Assembly: GCA_903879765.1 (NCBI GenBank)
Contig: CAIRMS010000035.1
Span: forward strand, 1-8,230
DNA from: an uncultured Flavobacteriales bacterium
GTDB taxonomy: Bacteria; Bacteroidota; Bacteroidia; Flavobacteriales_D; Crocinitomicaceae
Reading direction: 5' to 3'
DNA: 8,230 nucleotides
Numbering within the stretch: the stretch's first letter is position 1; each line of letters opens with the position of its first letter. Below are positions 1 through 5,971 of this stretch, piece by piece. Made by a program: the position numbers and the translations under genes. Below the pieces are notes generated by a model. That model saw only the letters and a list, made by a program, of their open reading frames with translations, was not told the origin of the DNA and searched no databases.

Positions 1-1
1 A

Positions 2-154
2 ACCCAGGGGTTTCGTTCTGAGGGAATCGAATGGGATGGAAAAGATGATTTTGGCGATCAACTAGCAAAAGGAGTTTATGTTTATCGCTTAAAAGTTAAA
101 AATATTGATGGCCAAACTGCTGAAAAAACAGAGAAATTGGTTATTTTAAAGTGA
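2..154 (+). CDS. porU: C-terminal end of a type IX secretion protein, probably the sortase PorU (partial)
   Basis: An open frame enters from the left edge and ends at TGA 152-154, giving 50 residues. The visible part contains WDGKDDFGDQLAKGVYVYRL followed by a short beta-strand ending LVILK. This is the FlgD-like Ig/C-terminal fold found at the end of PorU and of many type IX secretion cargo proteins, with the usual 'WDGxDxxGxxLxxGVYxYRL' pattern. PorU is the gingipain-like sortase at the cell surface that removes C-terminal sorting signals and attaches cargo to anionic LPS together with PorV. The PorU assignment comes mainly from position, because porV follows after 58 nt and porU-porV is a conserved Bacteroidota pair. 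The fragment alone cannot exclude another protein with the same kind of C-terminal domain, and the catalytic domain lies outside the window. Confidence 0.75.
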   Translation, partial: TQGFRSEGIEWDGKDDFGDQLAKGVYVYRLKVKNIDGQTAEKTEKLVILK

Positions 155-177
155 TTCCACAATAAAAAACCTAGTTT

Positions 178-193
178 TTCGTATATTTACGAA
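178..193 (+). promoter_or_regulatory. Possible porV promoter -7 box within a short inverted repeat
   Basis: In the 58-nt porU-porV gap, TATATTTA at 182-189 matches the Bacteroidota -7 consensus TAnnTTTG except for the last base, and lies 23 nt before the porV ATG. It sits in a perfect 6-bp inverted repeat, TTCGTA (178-183) and TACGAA (188-193), with a 4-nt spacer. No TTG lies at the expected -33 distance, so the promoter is doubtful, and porV may simply be read through from porU. Confidence 0.3.
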
Positions 194-212
194 CCATTAA
201 GTATTGTTGTTT

Positions 213-1487
213 ATGAAGCAAGTTTTATTCTTTTTATCAATCTGTTTTTCTTCTCTTCAAGTCTATGCTCAGCCAAACGGTGGAGGATCGGGTGTCACGG
301 ATAATGATTTGCAATTAAATACGATTACCACAGCGTTGCCATTTATGGCAATTACCCCGGATTCTAGGGCAGGTGGAATGGGAGATGCAGGAACGGCTTT
401 GAGCCCAACTTCAACCTCTGTTTATTGGAATACCTCCATGCTGAGTTTTGCAAAAGAGAAGTCCGAATTAAGTCTATCTTACACCCCTTGGTTACGTCAA
501 TTAACCAATGACATTAGTTTGTCATATTTGGCTGGATACTATCGCATCAATAAAATACACACCATTGGAGGATCTTTACGCTATTTTAGTTTAGGTGAAA
601 TTACGTTTACGGATGTAAGCGGTAATGTTCTTCGTGATGACAAGCCGAATGAATTCGAGTTGACTGGAGCATATGCGTTTCGTTTGGCTAAAAAGTTAAG
701 TATTGGAATCAATGGAAAGTTTGCTTATTCGAATCTAACTGGAGGCTTGACTGTTGGCGGTGTAAACACGAAAGCAGGAGTCGTTGGTGGAGCGGATTTC
801 TCCATTACGTATCGTAATGACGATGCTAAAATTGGCAATACGGATGGAACCTACACGTTCGCTACAACATTGAACAATTTGGGTAACAAGGTTGCTTATT
901 CGGAGCTATCGCAACGAGACTTTATCCCAATGAACATGAAAATTGGTAACGCCTTTGAAGCTGAGTTTGATGACTACAATAAAGTTACGTTTGCGGTTGA
1001 TCTTCAAAAGTTACTAGTTCCAACTCCAGCGTTTTATGATAACGTGAACGGGAGTTACACGATGTTGTCAGGAATGAACGGCGATGTGGGAATTATCAAT
1101 GGAATCATGCAATCTTTTTATGATGCACCAGGTGTAGTGGCTAAAGACGCAAATGGTGATTATATTCAAAACAACGATGGTTCATATGAAATAGTGAAAG
1201 GAACTAAATTGAAAGAAGAATTAGCAGAAATTAATATTGCAGCGGGGATTGAATGGTGGTACAACGATGTACTTGCTTTTAGAACGGGAATGTTCTACGA
1301 GAACAGAAATAAAGGTAATCGACAATTTTTAAACTTTGGAGCAAGTTTGAAGTACAATATGTTTTCAATAGATTTCTCCTACTTAGCTTCTGTAAGTGGA
1401 AGACAAAGTCCTTTAGCGAATACCCTCCGTTTCACGCTAAGATTGAATATGGGACGAACAGGAGGCTCAACACCAAGCGGTATATAG
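213..1487 (+). CDS. porV: Type IX secretion outer-membrane protein PorV (LptO)
   Basis: The product is 424 residues from ATG 213. Residues 1-19 form a Sec signal peptide (MKQVLFFL, then a hydrophobic core to VYA before Gln-20). The mature start carries the PorV hallmark ITPDSRAGGMGDAGTA, then SVYWNTSMLSF and SYTPWLRQLTNDISLSY. Alternating beta-strands follow to a C-terminal stretch that includes GIEWWYNDVLAFRTGMFYEN and SPLANTLRFTLRL, as in FadL-like 14-stranded barrels. PorV is the outer-membrane shuttle that takes cargo from the SprA translocon and presents it to the PorU sortase in the attachment complex. I chose ATG 213 because it starts the signal peptide directly; a TTG 9 nt upstream adds nothing. 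There is no clear Shine-Dalgarno. The protein is somewhat longer than the roughly 390 residues I expect, with an Asn/Asp-rich loop near residues 312-326. It lies behind porU, and ispF follows after 2 nt, so the three probably share a transcript. Confidence 0.93.
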   Translation: MKQVLFFLSICFSSLQVYAQPNGGGSGVTDNDLQLNTITTALPFMAITPDSRAGGMGDAGTALSPTSTSVYWNTSMLSFAKEKSELSLSYTPWLRQLTNDISLSYLAGYYRINKIHTIGGSLRYFSLGEITFTDVSGNVLRDDKPNEFELTGAYAFRLAKKLSIGINGKFAYSNLTGGLTVGGVNTKAGVVGGADFSITYRNDDAKIGNTDGTYTFATTLNNLGNKVAYSELSQRDFIPMNMKIGNAFEAEFDDYNKVTFAVDLQKLLVPTPAFYDNVNGSYTMLSGMNGDVGIINGIMQSFYDAPGVVAKDANGDYIQNNDGSYEIVKGTKLKEELAEINIAAGIEWWYNDVLAFRTGMFYENRNKGNRQFLNFGASLKYNMFSIDFSYLASVSGRQSPLANTLRFTLRLNMGRTGGSTPSGI

Positions 1488-1489
1488 CC

Positions 1490-1966
1490 ATGCAAATTCG
1501 GACTGGATTTGGTGTAGATGTTCACCGTTTAGCTGTCGGTTATGACCTTTTCATTGGTGGAAAAAAAATTGAATCAGATTTAGGTGCTGTTGGACATTCA
1601 GATGCAGATGTGCTTTTACATGCAATTTGTGATGCGCTCTTGGGAGCAGCTAATTTACGTGACATAGGTTTCCATTTTTCAGATAAGGATCCAAAATATA
1701 AAGGCATAGATTCAAAAATTCTATTAAAAGAGGTGGTTAAGCTTGTTCATGATAAAGGATTTCATGTGGTGAATATTGATTCTACGGTGATTTTAGAAAG
1801 CCCGAAACTTAACCCACACATTCCTGAGATGTGTCAAATAATCGCAGAAATTTTAAATGTAGAAATTGACGCTGTATCAATTAAAGCAACCACACATGAA
1901 TTAGTAGATTCATTTGGTGAGAAACGTGCGATCAAGGCTTATTCTAATTGCTTGATCCAGAAATAA
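1490..1966 (+). CDS. ispF: 2-C-methyl-D-erythritol 2,4-cyclodiphosphate synthase IspF, with divergent C-terminal signature
   Basis: The product is 158 residues, the normal family length. IspF cyclises CDP-methylerythritol 2-phosphate to methylerythritol cyclodiphosphate with release of CMP, in the cytosolic MEP route to isoprenoids. Visible family features are GFGVDVHR with the predicted metal ligands Asp-10 and His-12, and HSDADVLLHAICDALLGAA (residues 36-54) with the third metal ligand His-44. DIGFHFSDKDPKYKGIDS (58-75) and PHIPEM (109-114) are also as expected. The oddity is residues 134-148: where the family normally has TT-x-EKLGF-x-GR-x-EGI, this protein has TTHELVDSFGEKRAI. The threonines and Glu-137 are kept, but the Lys-Leu-Gly-Phe and Gly-Arg positions are not. 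The alignment needs no gap, so a frameshift is unlikely. The metal site appears complete; whether CDP binding is altered is open. The ATG is 2 nt after the porV stop, which suggests co-translation. Confidence 0.93.
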   Translation: MQIRTGFGVDVHRLAVGYDLFIGGKKIESDLGAVGHSDADVLLHAICDALLGAANLRDIGFHFSDKDPKYKGIDSKILLKEVVKLVHDKGFHVVNIDSTVILESPKLNPHIPEMCQIIAEILNVEIDAVSIKATTHELVDSFGEKRAIKAYSNCLIQK

Positions 1967-1969
1967 TAG

Positions 1970-1998
1970 TTGGTCATTAGTATCATTTGGTATATTTT
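1970..1998 (+). promoter_or_regulatory. Candidate Bacteroidota-type promoter of apaG
   Basis: In the 49-nt gap between ispF and apaG, TTG at 1970-1972 is followed after 18 nt by TATATTTT at 1991-1998. This fits the Bacteroidota primary-sigma pattern TTG-N(17-23)-TAnnTTTG with only the last base off. The apaG ATG is 17 nt downstream, which implies a very short leader. No terminator hairpin is visible in the same gap, so read-through from ispF is also possible. Confidence 0.4.
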
Positions 1999-2015
1999 AG
2001 TTAGGTGCTGACAAT

Positions 2016-2402
2016 ATGAGAAATAAAATCATTTCAACTGTTGATATTCATGTGAAAACGTGGTTTCGTGAGGACTTATCAAATCCTGATGAAAGTCAAT
2101 ATTTCTTTAACTACGGAATATTCATCGAAAATAAGGGGAGCAATTCGATTCAATTATTACACCGTCATTGGATGGTAGAACACTTGATTTATGGTATACA
2201 ACATGTCGATGGTCCAGGTGTTATAGGTGAACAACCTATTATTTTGTCAGGAGAGCGATTTGAATATGTTAGTGGTTGTGAATTTTGGATGCCAATAGGA
2301 CGAATGAGTGGATTTTATACGTTTCAAAATTTAGAAACGGAGCAATTATTTTCCGTACCCATTCCACTTTTTACCCTGGAGTTCCCACCAGTGTTATCTT
2401 AG
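2016..2402 (+). CDS. apaG: ApaG-domain protein (DUF525 family)
   Basis: The product is 128 residues, matching stand-alone ApaG proteins (about 125). The fold is a small fibronectin type III-like beta-sandwich. The sequence follows the family throughout: YFFNYGIFIENKG (residues 29-41), then SIQLLHRHWMVE (44-55), where E. coli has PVQLLGRYWLIT. Next come the glycine-rich signature VDGPGVIGEQPIILSGERFEY (64-84), then SGCEFWMPIGRMSGFYTF and a proline-rich end. The biochemical role is unsettled. E. coli apaG sits next to apaH and ksgA and its mutants were linked to cobalt/magnesium phenotypes, and related domains occur in F-box and polymerase-interacting proteins. None of those partners is adjacent here. 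The gene appears to be its own transcription unit, and its last 9 nt overlap the 3' end of the opposing rsmG. Confidence 0.92.
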   Translation: MRNKIISTVDIHVKTWFREDLSNPDESQYFFNYGIFIENKGSNSIQLLHRHWMVEHLIYGIQHVDGPGVIGEQPIILSGERFEYVSGCEFWMPIGRMSGFYTFQNLETEQLFSVPIPLFTLEFPPVLS

Positions 2403-3017
2403 TTTTACGTAGACTACTTTTTTCGTGTCGAAAAATGGCTCGTCGAAAATATCGGACAGCAAAAATTCTCGATGTAGGTGCTTCACGGGTTTCATTTCCT
2501 CACTTAAATCACCGCCTTTAAGGTAAAGGATTCCGTTGACTAAGTCATGTTCAGATTTCTTTTTTACTTTCCCATTAACCCATTTTAAAAATAGGGGCAT
2601 TTGGGTAACAGCGCGGCTTACGATGAAATCAAAATCTCCCTTGATTTCTTCGGCTCGTGCATGATGTGCGGTGACATTCGTAAGTCCTAAAGCAAGTGCG
2701 ACTTCGTTCACAACTTTGATTTTTTTCCCTATTGAATCAACTAACACAAATGTCGTTTCAGGGAATAAAATAGCTAAAGGGATTCCTGGGAATCCACCGC
2801 CGGTTCCGATGTCAAGAATGGATGATCCTGGCTTAAAGGCGCATACTTTAGCAATTCCCAGTGAATGCAATACATGGTGTGTATAAAAGTTTTCAGTATC
2901 CTTTCTAGAAATCACATTAATTTGCGCATTCCAGAAAGAATACAAATTTTCAAGTTGCGCAAATTGGTCTATTTGAACAGGACTTAATTCCGGAAAATAG
3001 TTAGAAATAATATCCAC
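2394..3017 (-). CDS. rsmG: 16S rRNA (guanine-527-N7)-methyltransferase RsmG (GidB)
   Basis: The product is 207 residues, normal for RsmG. It is a cytosolic class I SAM methyltransferase that makes m7G527 in the 530 loop of 16S rRNA; loss of this mark gives low-level streptomycin resistance in several bacteria. Visible motifs are FWNAQINVISRKD (residues 28-40), HHVLHSLG (47-54) and the SAM loop ILDIGTGGGFPGIPL (67-81). LVDSIGKKIKVV (92-103) holds the acidic ribose-binding Asp-94, and FIVSRAV (131-137) completes the family pattern. The start is GTG 3015-3017. It is supported by the N-terminus (MDIISNYFPELS), which fits Bacteroidota homologues, and no ATG lies close by. It begins 5 nt after the sigma-factor stop, so it is probably the last gene of the glycosyltransferase-sigma-rsmG transcript. 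Its 3' end overlaps apaG. Confidence 0.95.
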   Translation of the reverse strand: MDIISNYFPELSPVQIDQFAQLENLYSFWNAQINVISRKDTENFYTHHVLHSLGIAKVCAFKPGSSILDIGTGGGFPGIPLAILFPETTFVLVDSIGKKIKVVNEVALALGLTNVTAHHARAEEIKGDFDFIVSRAVTQMPLFLKWVNGKVKKKSEHDLVNGILYLKGGDLSEEMKPVKHLHREFLLSDIFDEPFFDTKKVVYVKLR

Positions 3018-3022
3018 GACCC

Positions 3023-3628
3023 TTAAATTGTGTCTTTTGTCTTGTCCATCATGGCAGCCAAGAAATCTCGAGCGCGAAAAAGTTGTGCTTTCACGGTTCC
3101 TAGAGGCAGGTTCATTTCCTCCGCAATTTCCTCGTAACTTAATTCCTCGAAATAGCGTTTTTCGACCAGTTCTCTGTATTTAGGTTTAAGTTTACTCACA
3201 AGTAAGCGCATGTGGGTGATCCGTTGACCGTGTATAATGGTCTCTTCAGGATTTAATCCAGTTGATCTTGCATCGATGCGCAATCGATCACCATCTTCGG
3301 TCATCATTCCTTTGTCAATGGAAGTCACCTCTATTCGTTTTTTACGAATGAAGTCGATGCAGTTGTTGGAAGCAATTTTAAACAGCCAAGTGCTAAATGC
3401 AAAACTTGGAGAATACTGGTCTAGGCGGCTAAATGCTTTACCGAAAGCTTCTATGGTTAGGTCATCAGCATCATCAGAATTCTTGACCATTTTTAACATC
3501 ATGAAGAAAATGGAATCACGGTATCGATCCATTAAACCGGCATATGCAGCTTGATTTCCTTTGCGTGCTGCTTCCACTAACACGAGGTCATGTTTTGCTT
3601 TATCCGATAAATGTTCGTTCTCTACCAT
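3023..3628 (-). CDS. ECF-like sigma-70 family RNA polymerase sigma factor
   Basis: The product is 201 residues from the ATG at 3626-3628. Region 2 covers about residues 28-98: AYAGLMDRYRDSIFFMMLKM, the core-binding DDADDLTIEAFGKAF, then FSTWLFKIASNNCIDFIRKKR for -10 recognition and melting. Region 4 covers about 142-193, with LSYEEIAEEMNLPLGTVKAQLFRAR (163-187) as the helix-turn-helix for the -35 element. A linker of about 45 residues replaces regions 3 and 1.1, as in ECF (group 4) factors. The start was chosen because MVENEHLSDKAKHDLVLVEAA fits Bacteroidota relatives, while a 45-residue upstream extension lies wholly inside the glycosyltransferase gene. The minus-strand ATGGTAG makes the sigma ATG overlap the glycosyltransferase TAG by 7 nt, which suggests translational coupling. 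No transmembrane anti-sigma gene is adjacent, so the control mode and regulon cannot be read from the window. Confidence 0.93.
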   Translation of the reverse strand: MVENEHLSDKAKHDLVLVEAARKGNQAAYAGLMDRYRDSIFFMMLKMVKNSDDADDLTIEAFGKAFSRLDQYSPSFAFSTWLFKIASNNCIDFIRKKRIEVTSIDKGMMTEDGDRLRIDARSTGLNPEETIIHGQRITHMRLLVSKLKPKYRELVEKRYFEELSYEEIAEEMNLPLGTVKAQLFRARDFLAAMMDKTKDTI

Positions 3629-4758
3629 CTGTAGTACTTTTGTCGTTCTGATATGTAAAACAATATAGGCATCAATAGGGCGTAAAATAAATCCCAAAAA
3701 GGTAAAAAGCGAATAAAACTTTTTTCTTTTAATTGAGATAGGCAACGTCCTTGCAACCACCACTTTAAAAGCAAACTAAATCCAAATATACTGCTACTCA
3801 GTAAAATGAAATCTTTACTAAACAGCAAAGTAATAAAAGATACCCACATCAAAATCAGTGATATCGGATATATTCCTAACAAGAGTTTCTTAATAAAGCG
3901 GTATTTACCTGATGTAGCGTAATGCCGCGTCTTTTGTGTCATCCATCTGCTCCATGTTGTAGGTGCCTGGGAGTAGCAAAAAGAATCTGGATTAAGTTGA
4001 ATGGAATAATTTGATTTCTTTGCTGCTTCTTGAATAAAAAGTACGTCATCACCAGTTGGAACAGAATAATGAGACTTGAATCCATTTACAGAGTGAAAAA
4101 CACTTTTGGTATAGGCCAAATTTCTTCCAACGCCCATGTACGGTAATTTTGCAAGTGCCATAGAAAAATAATTTACTCCAATCCAGGCAGTATCAAAGCG
4201 AATTAATCGATTCAAAAATCCTTTATTTTTCAAGAAAGGTGCATAGCCAATTACAATTTGTTTTGATTTTGTATATTGACTAGCCATTTGTTTTATCCAT
4301 TGGTCATTCACTGGTTTACAGTCTGCATCTGTTAGAACGAAATGTTCATATTTGGCAGCCTTAATAGCAAGTGTAATTGGTAATTTTTTACCTGGTCTTA
4401 GGTGTTTATTTTTGCTTAATTCTACAATACGTAAATTTGGAAATTGTTGTGCATACGCAGTTAAAATCCACCCACTATCATCAATTGATTGATTATTTAC
4501 TACAATCACTTCGTATGCAGGATAATCTTGACTTAAAATGGCTGGTAAATTTTCGTAGAGATTGTCCGATTCATTTCTAGCAGCAATGATCACACTAATT
4601 GGCATCCAATTTTGATGATCATCAATGGGTTTTGTTTTATGGAAGGCGAGTTTGCTGTAGATAAACAAAACATACAGTATTTGTACTACCACCACTAAAG
4701 CAAGCACTAGGAATGTGATGGTAAAAAAATTAATTTCAAACGTAGGTATAAACTTCAT
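3622..4758 (-). CDS. Membrane-anchored family 2 glycosyltransferase
   Basis: The product is 378 residues. A transmembrane helix at about 11-34 is followed by a GT-A catalytic domain: PISVIIAARNE (53-63), LSQDYPAYEVIVVNNQS (75-91), the DxD-type TDADCKP (143-149, Asp-144 and Asp-146), and MGVGRNLAY (208-216). TGDDVLFIQEA (235-245) supplies the likely catalytic acid residues Asp-237/238. Gln-275-Lys-Thr-Arg-His (275-279) resembles the QxxRW motif of processive GT2 enzymes but ends in His. Three hydrophobic segments follow, at about 292-313, 316-335 and 350-370. It presumably moves a nucleotide-sugar residue to a lipid or polysaccharide acceptor at the inner face of the cytoplasmic membrane. Donor and acceptor cannot be told from sequence, and no polysaccharide cluster surrounds it. 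It heads the minus-strand unit with the sigma factor and rsmG, diverging from tgt. Confidence 0.88.
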   Translation of the reverse strand: MKFIPTFEINFFTITFLVLALVVVVQILYVLFIYSKLAFHKTKPIDDHQNWMPISVIIAARNESDNLYENLPAILSQDYPAYEVIVVNNQSIDDSGWILTAYAQQFPNLRIVELSKNKHLRPGKKLPITLAIKAAKYEHFVLTDADCKPVNDQWIKQMASQYTKSKQIVIGYAPFLKNKGFLNRLIRFDTAWIGVNYFSMALAKLPYMGVGRNLAYTKSVFHSVNGFKSHYSVPTGDDVLFIQEAAKKSNYSIQLNPDSFCYSQAPTTWSRWMTQKTRHYATSGKYRFIKKLLLGIYPISLILMWVSFITLLFSKDFILLSSSIFGFSLLLKWWLQGRCLSQLKEKSFIRFLPFWDLFYALLMPILFYISERQKYYRW

Positions 4759-4773
4759 AGGATAACTTCAGTA

Positions 4774-4781
4774 CAAAGATG
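4774..4781 (-). promoter_or_regulatory. Candidate -7 box for the glycosyltransferase-sigma-rsmG unit
   Basis: On the minus strand these bases read CATCTTTG, which differs from TAnnTTTG only at the first base, and lie 15 nt before the glycosyltransferase ATG. No TTG is found at the usual -33 spacing. Together with the plus-strand box at 4803-4810 it makes the 76-nt gap look like a divergent promoter region. Confidence 0.3.
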
Positions 4782-4802
4782 AATTCTCAAATCAAATACC
4801 CG

Positions 4803-4810
4803 TATCTTTG
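4803..4810 (+). promoter_or_regulatory. Promoter -7 box of the tgt-permease unit
   Basis: TATCTTTG is an exact match to the Bacteroidota -7 consensus TAnnTTTG and lies 24 nt before the tgt ATG. Transcription would start at about 4815-4818. No TTG sits at the ideal -33 position, so the call rests on the -7 box and its location in the divergent intergenic gap. Confidence 0.5.
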
Positions 4811-4829
4811 TTGAAGTTATTTTTCAACA
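4809..4829 (+). repeat. 7-bp inverted repeat at the predicted tgt transcription start
   Basis: TGTTGAA (4809-4815) and TTCAACA (4823-4829) are perfect inverted repeats around a 7-nt AT-rich spacer. They lie between the -7 box and the tgt ATG. The repeat could be an operator or a weak leader hairpin. It has no T-tract or GC-rich stem, so it does not look like a terminator, and chance is possible in AT-rich sequence. Confidence 0.35.
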
Positions 4830-4834
4830 TTTTT

Positions 4835-5965
4835 ATGCACTTTGATATTCTGACGCAAAATACTGACTCAAAAGCACGCACGGGTCAGCTTCATACGGAA
4901 CACGGAACCATTGAAACTCCGATATTTATGCCTGTCGGAACGGTAGGTTCAGTTAAAGGTGTCCATCAACAAGAATTACGTGACGACATAAACGCTCAAA
5001 TTATTTTGGGTAATACCTACCATTTATTTTTACGTCCAGGAATTGATGTTTTGGAGGCTGCCGGTGGTTTGCACCAATTTATTGGTTGGGAACGACCAAT
5101 GTTAACAGATAGTGGTGGCTATCAAGTATATTCCTTGTCGGGTAGAAGAAAAATAATCGAAGAAGGAGTTAAGTTTCAATCACACCTAGACGGAAGTTAT
5201 CACTTTTTCACACCTGAGCGAGCGATTGAAATTCAACGATCTATTGGTGCAGATATCATTATGGCTTTCGATGAGTGCACTCCTTATCCATGCGAATACA
5301 ATTACGCAAAAAGATCCATGGATATGACGCATCGCTGGTTGAAGCGTTGTTTTGAAGCAATGGATGCAACCGAACCAAAATATGGATATGAACAAGCATT
5401 ATTTCCCATCGTTCAAGGTAGTGTTTTTAAAGATTTACGTAAAGAGTCAGCTGAAGTCATTGCATCTTGGGATGCCGTAGGTAACGCAATTGGTGGATTG
5501 TCTGTTGGAGAACCAGATGAAGACTTGTATGAAATGACTGAATTGGTTTGCGACATCCTCCCGAAGGAAAAACCGCGTTATTTAATGGGTGTTGGAACAC
5601 CAACGAATATTCTTGAATGCATTGCTTTAGGAATTGATATGTTTGATTGTGTGATGCCGAGTAGAAATGCTCGTCACGGACTATTGTACACATGGGAAGG
5701 AACAATAAATATTAAAAATGAAAAATGGTCGAAGGACTTTTCCCCGCTAGATGAAACAAGTGGCGTTTGGGTGGATCAAGTGTATACCAAAGCATATTTA
5801 CGTCACCTTATCAAGTCTGGAGAGTATTTAGGAATACAAATCGCTACGATTCACAATTTGTCTTTCTACCTTGAATTAGTGAAACAAGCAAGAGAACACA
5901 TAAAAGCAGGAGATTTTGTCGCTTGGAAGAATAATGTAATACCGAAATTGTCGTTAAGACGTTAA
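4835..5965 (+). CDS. tgt: Queuine tRNA-ribosyltransferase (tRNA-guanine transglycosylase), zinc-cysteine-less type
   Basis: The product is 376 residues, the normal length, from ATG 4835. The N-terminus MHFDILTQNTDSKARTG matches the family, so a TTG start at 4808 inside the promoter box is not used. Tgt swaps guanine-34 of GUN-anticodon tRNAs (Asp, Asn, His, Tyr) for preQ1 in queuosine synthesis. Key residues on the TIM barrel are Asp-92 in LTDSGGYQ, Asp-146 in MAFDEC for base recognition, QG at 194-195, IGGLSVGE (219-226), and nucleophile Asp-271 in MFDCVMPSRNARHG. Classical enzymes bind structural zinc through CxCxxC and a His. Here the aligned positions are Ser-309, Val-311 and Asp-314, and only His-340 (TIHN) remains. 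From memory, Bacteroides enzymes share this loss, so it is probably a lineage trait. The gene starts a unit with the permease 6 nt downstream. Confidence 0.96.
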   Translation: MHFDILTQNTDSKARTGQLHTEHGTIETPIFMPVGTVGSVKGVHQQELRDDINAQIILGNTYHLFLRPGIDVLEAAGGLHQFIGWERPMLTDSGGYQVYSLSGRRKIIEEGVKFQSHLDGSYHFFTPERAIEIQRSIGADIIMAFDECTPYPCEYNYAKRSMDMTHRWLKRCFEAMDATEPKYGYEQALFPIVQGSVFKDLRKESAEVIASWDAVGNAIGGLSVGEPDEDLYEMTELVCDILPKEKPRYLMGVGTPTNILECIALGIDMFDCVMPSRNARHGLLYTWEGTINIKNEKWSKDFSPLDETSGVWVDQVYTKAYLRHLIKSGEYLGIQIATIHNLSFYLELVKQAREHIKAGDFVAWKNNVIPKLSLRR

Positions 5966-5971
5966 GTTACT

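Noticed and set aside
165..179. AAAAAC-CTA-GTTTTT as a terminator after porU.
   Set aside because: The stem is only 6 bp, nearly all A-T, with a 3-nt loop; it is too weak to call a terminator.
204..212. TTG start for porV three codons upstream of the ATG.
   Set aside because: ATG 213 begins a clean signal peptide; the extra residues put hydrophobic residues before the Lys and have no support.
1146..1190. A DANGD-x-x-x-NNDG stretch in porV as a calcium-binding EF-hand-like loop.
   Set aside because: The spacing does not give the acidic residue at position 12, and Asn/Asp-rich extracellular loops are common in barrel proteins.
2285..2521. A 78-codon plus-strand frame spanning the end of apaG and the end of rsmG.
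   Set aside because: It is out of frame with apaG, antisense to rsmG and resembles no protein family.
3237..3554. A 105-codon plus-strand frame opposite the sigma factor.
   Set aside because: It mirrors the conserved sigma coding sequence, with no start signal or recognisable domain.
3629..3763. A 45-residue N-terminal extension of the sigma factor, giving a 246-residue protein.
   Set aside because: It lies wholly inside the glycosyltransferase gene, has no sigma-like sequence, and the internal ATG at 3626-3628 gives the N-terminus expected for the family.
4808..4834. TTG start for tgt nine codons upstream.
   Set aside because: It falls within the predicted -7 promoter box, and homologues start at the MHFDIL position.
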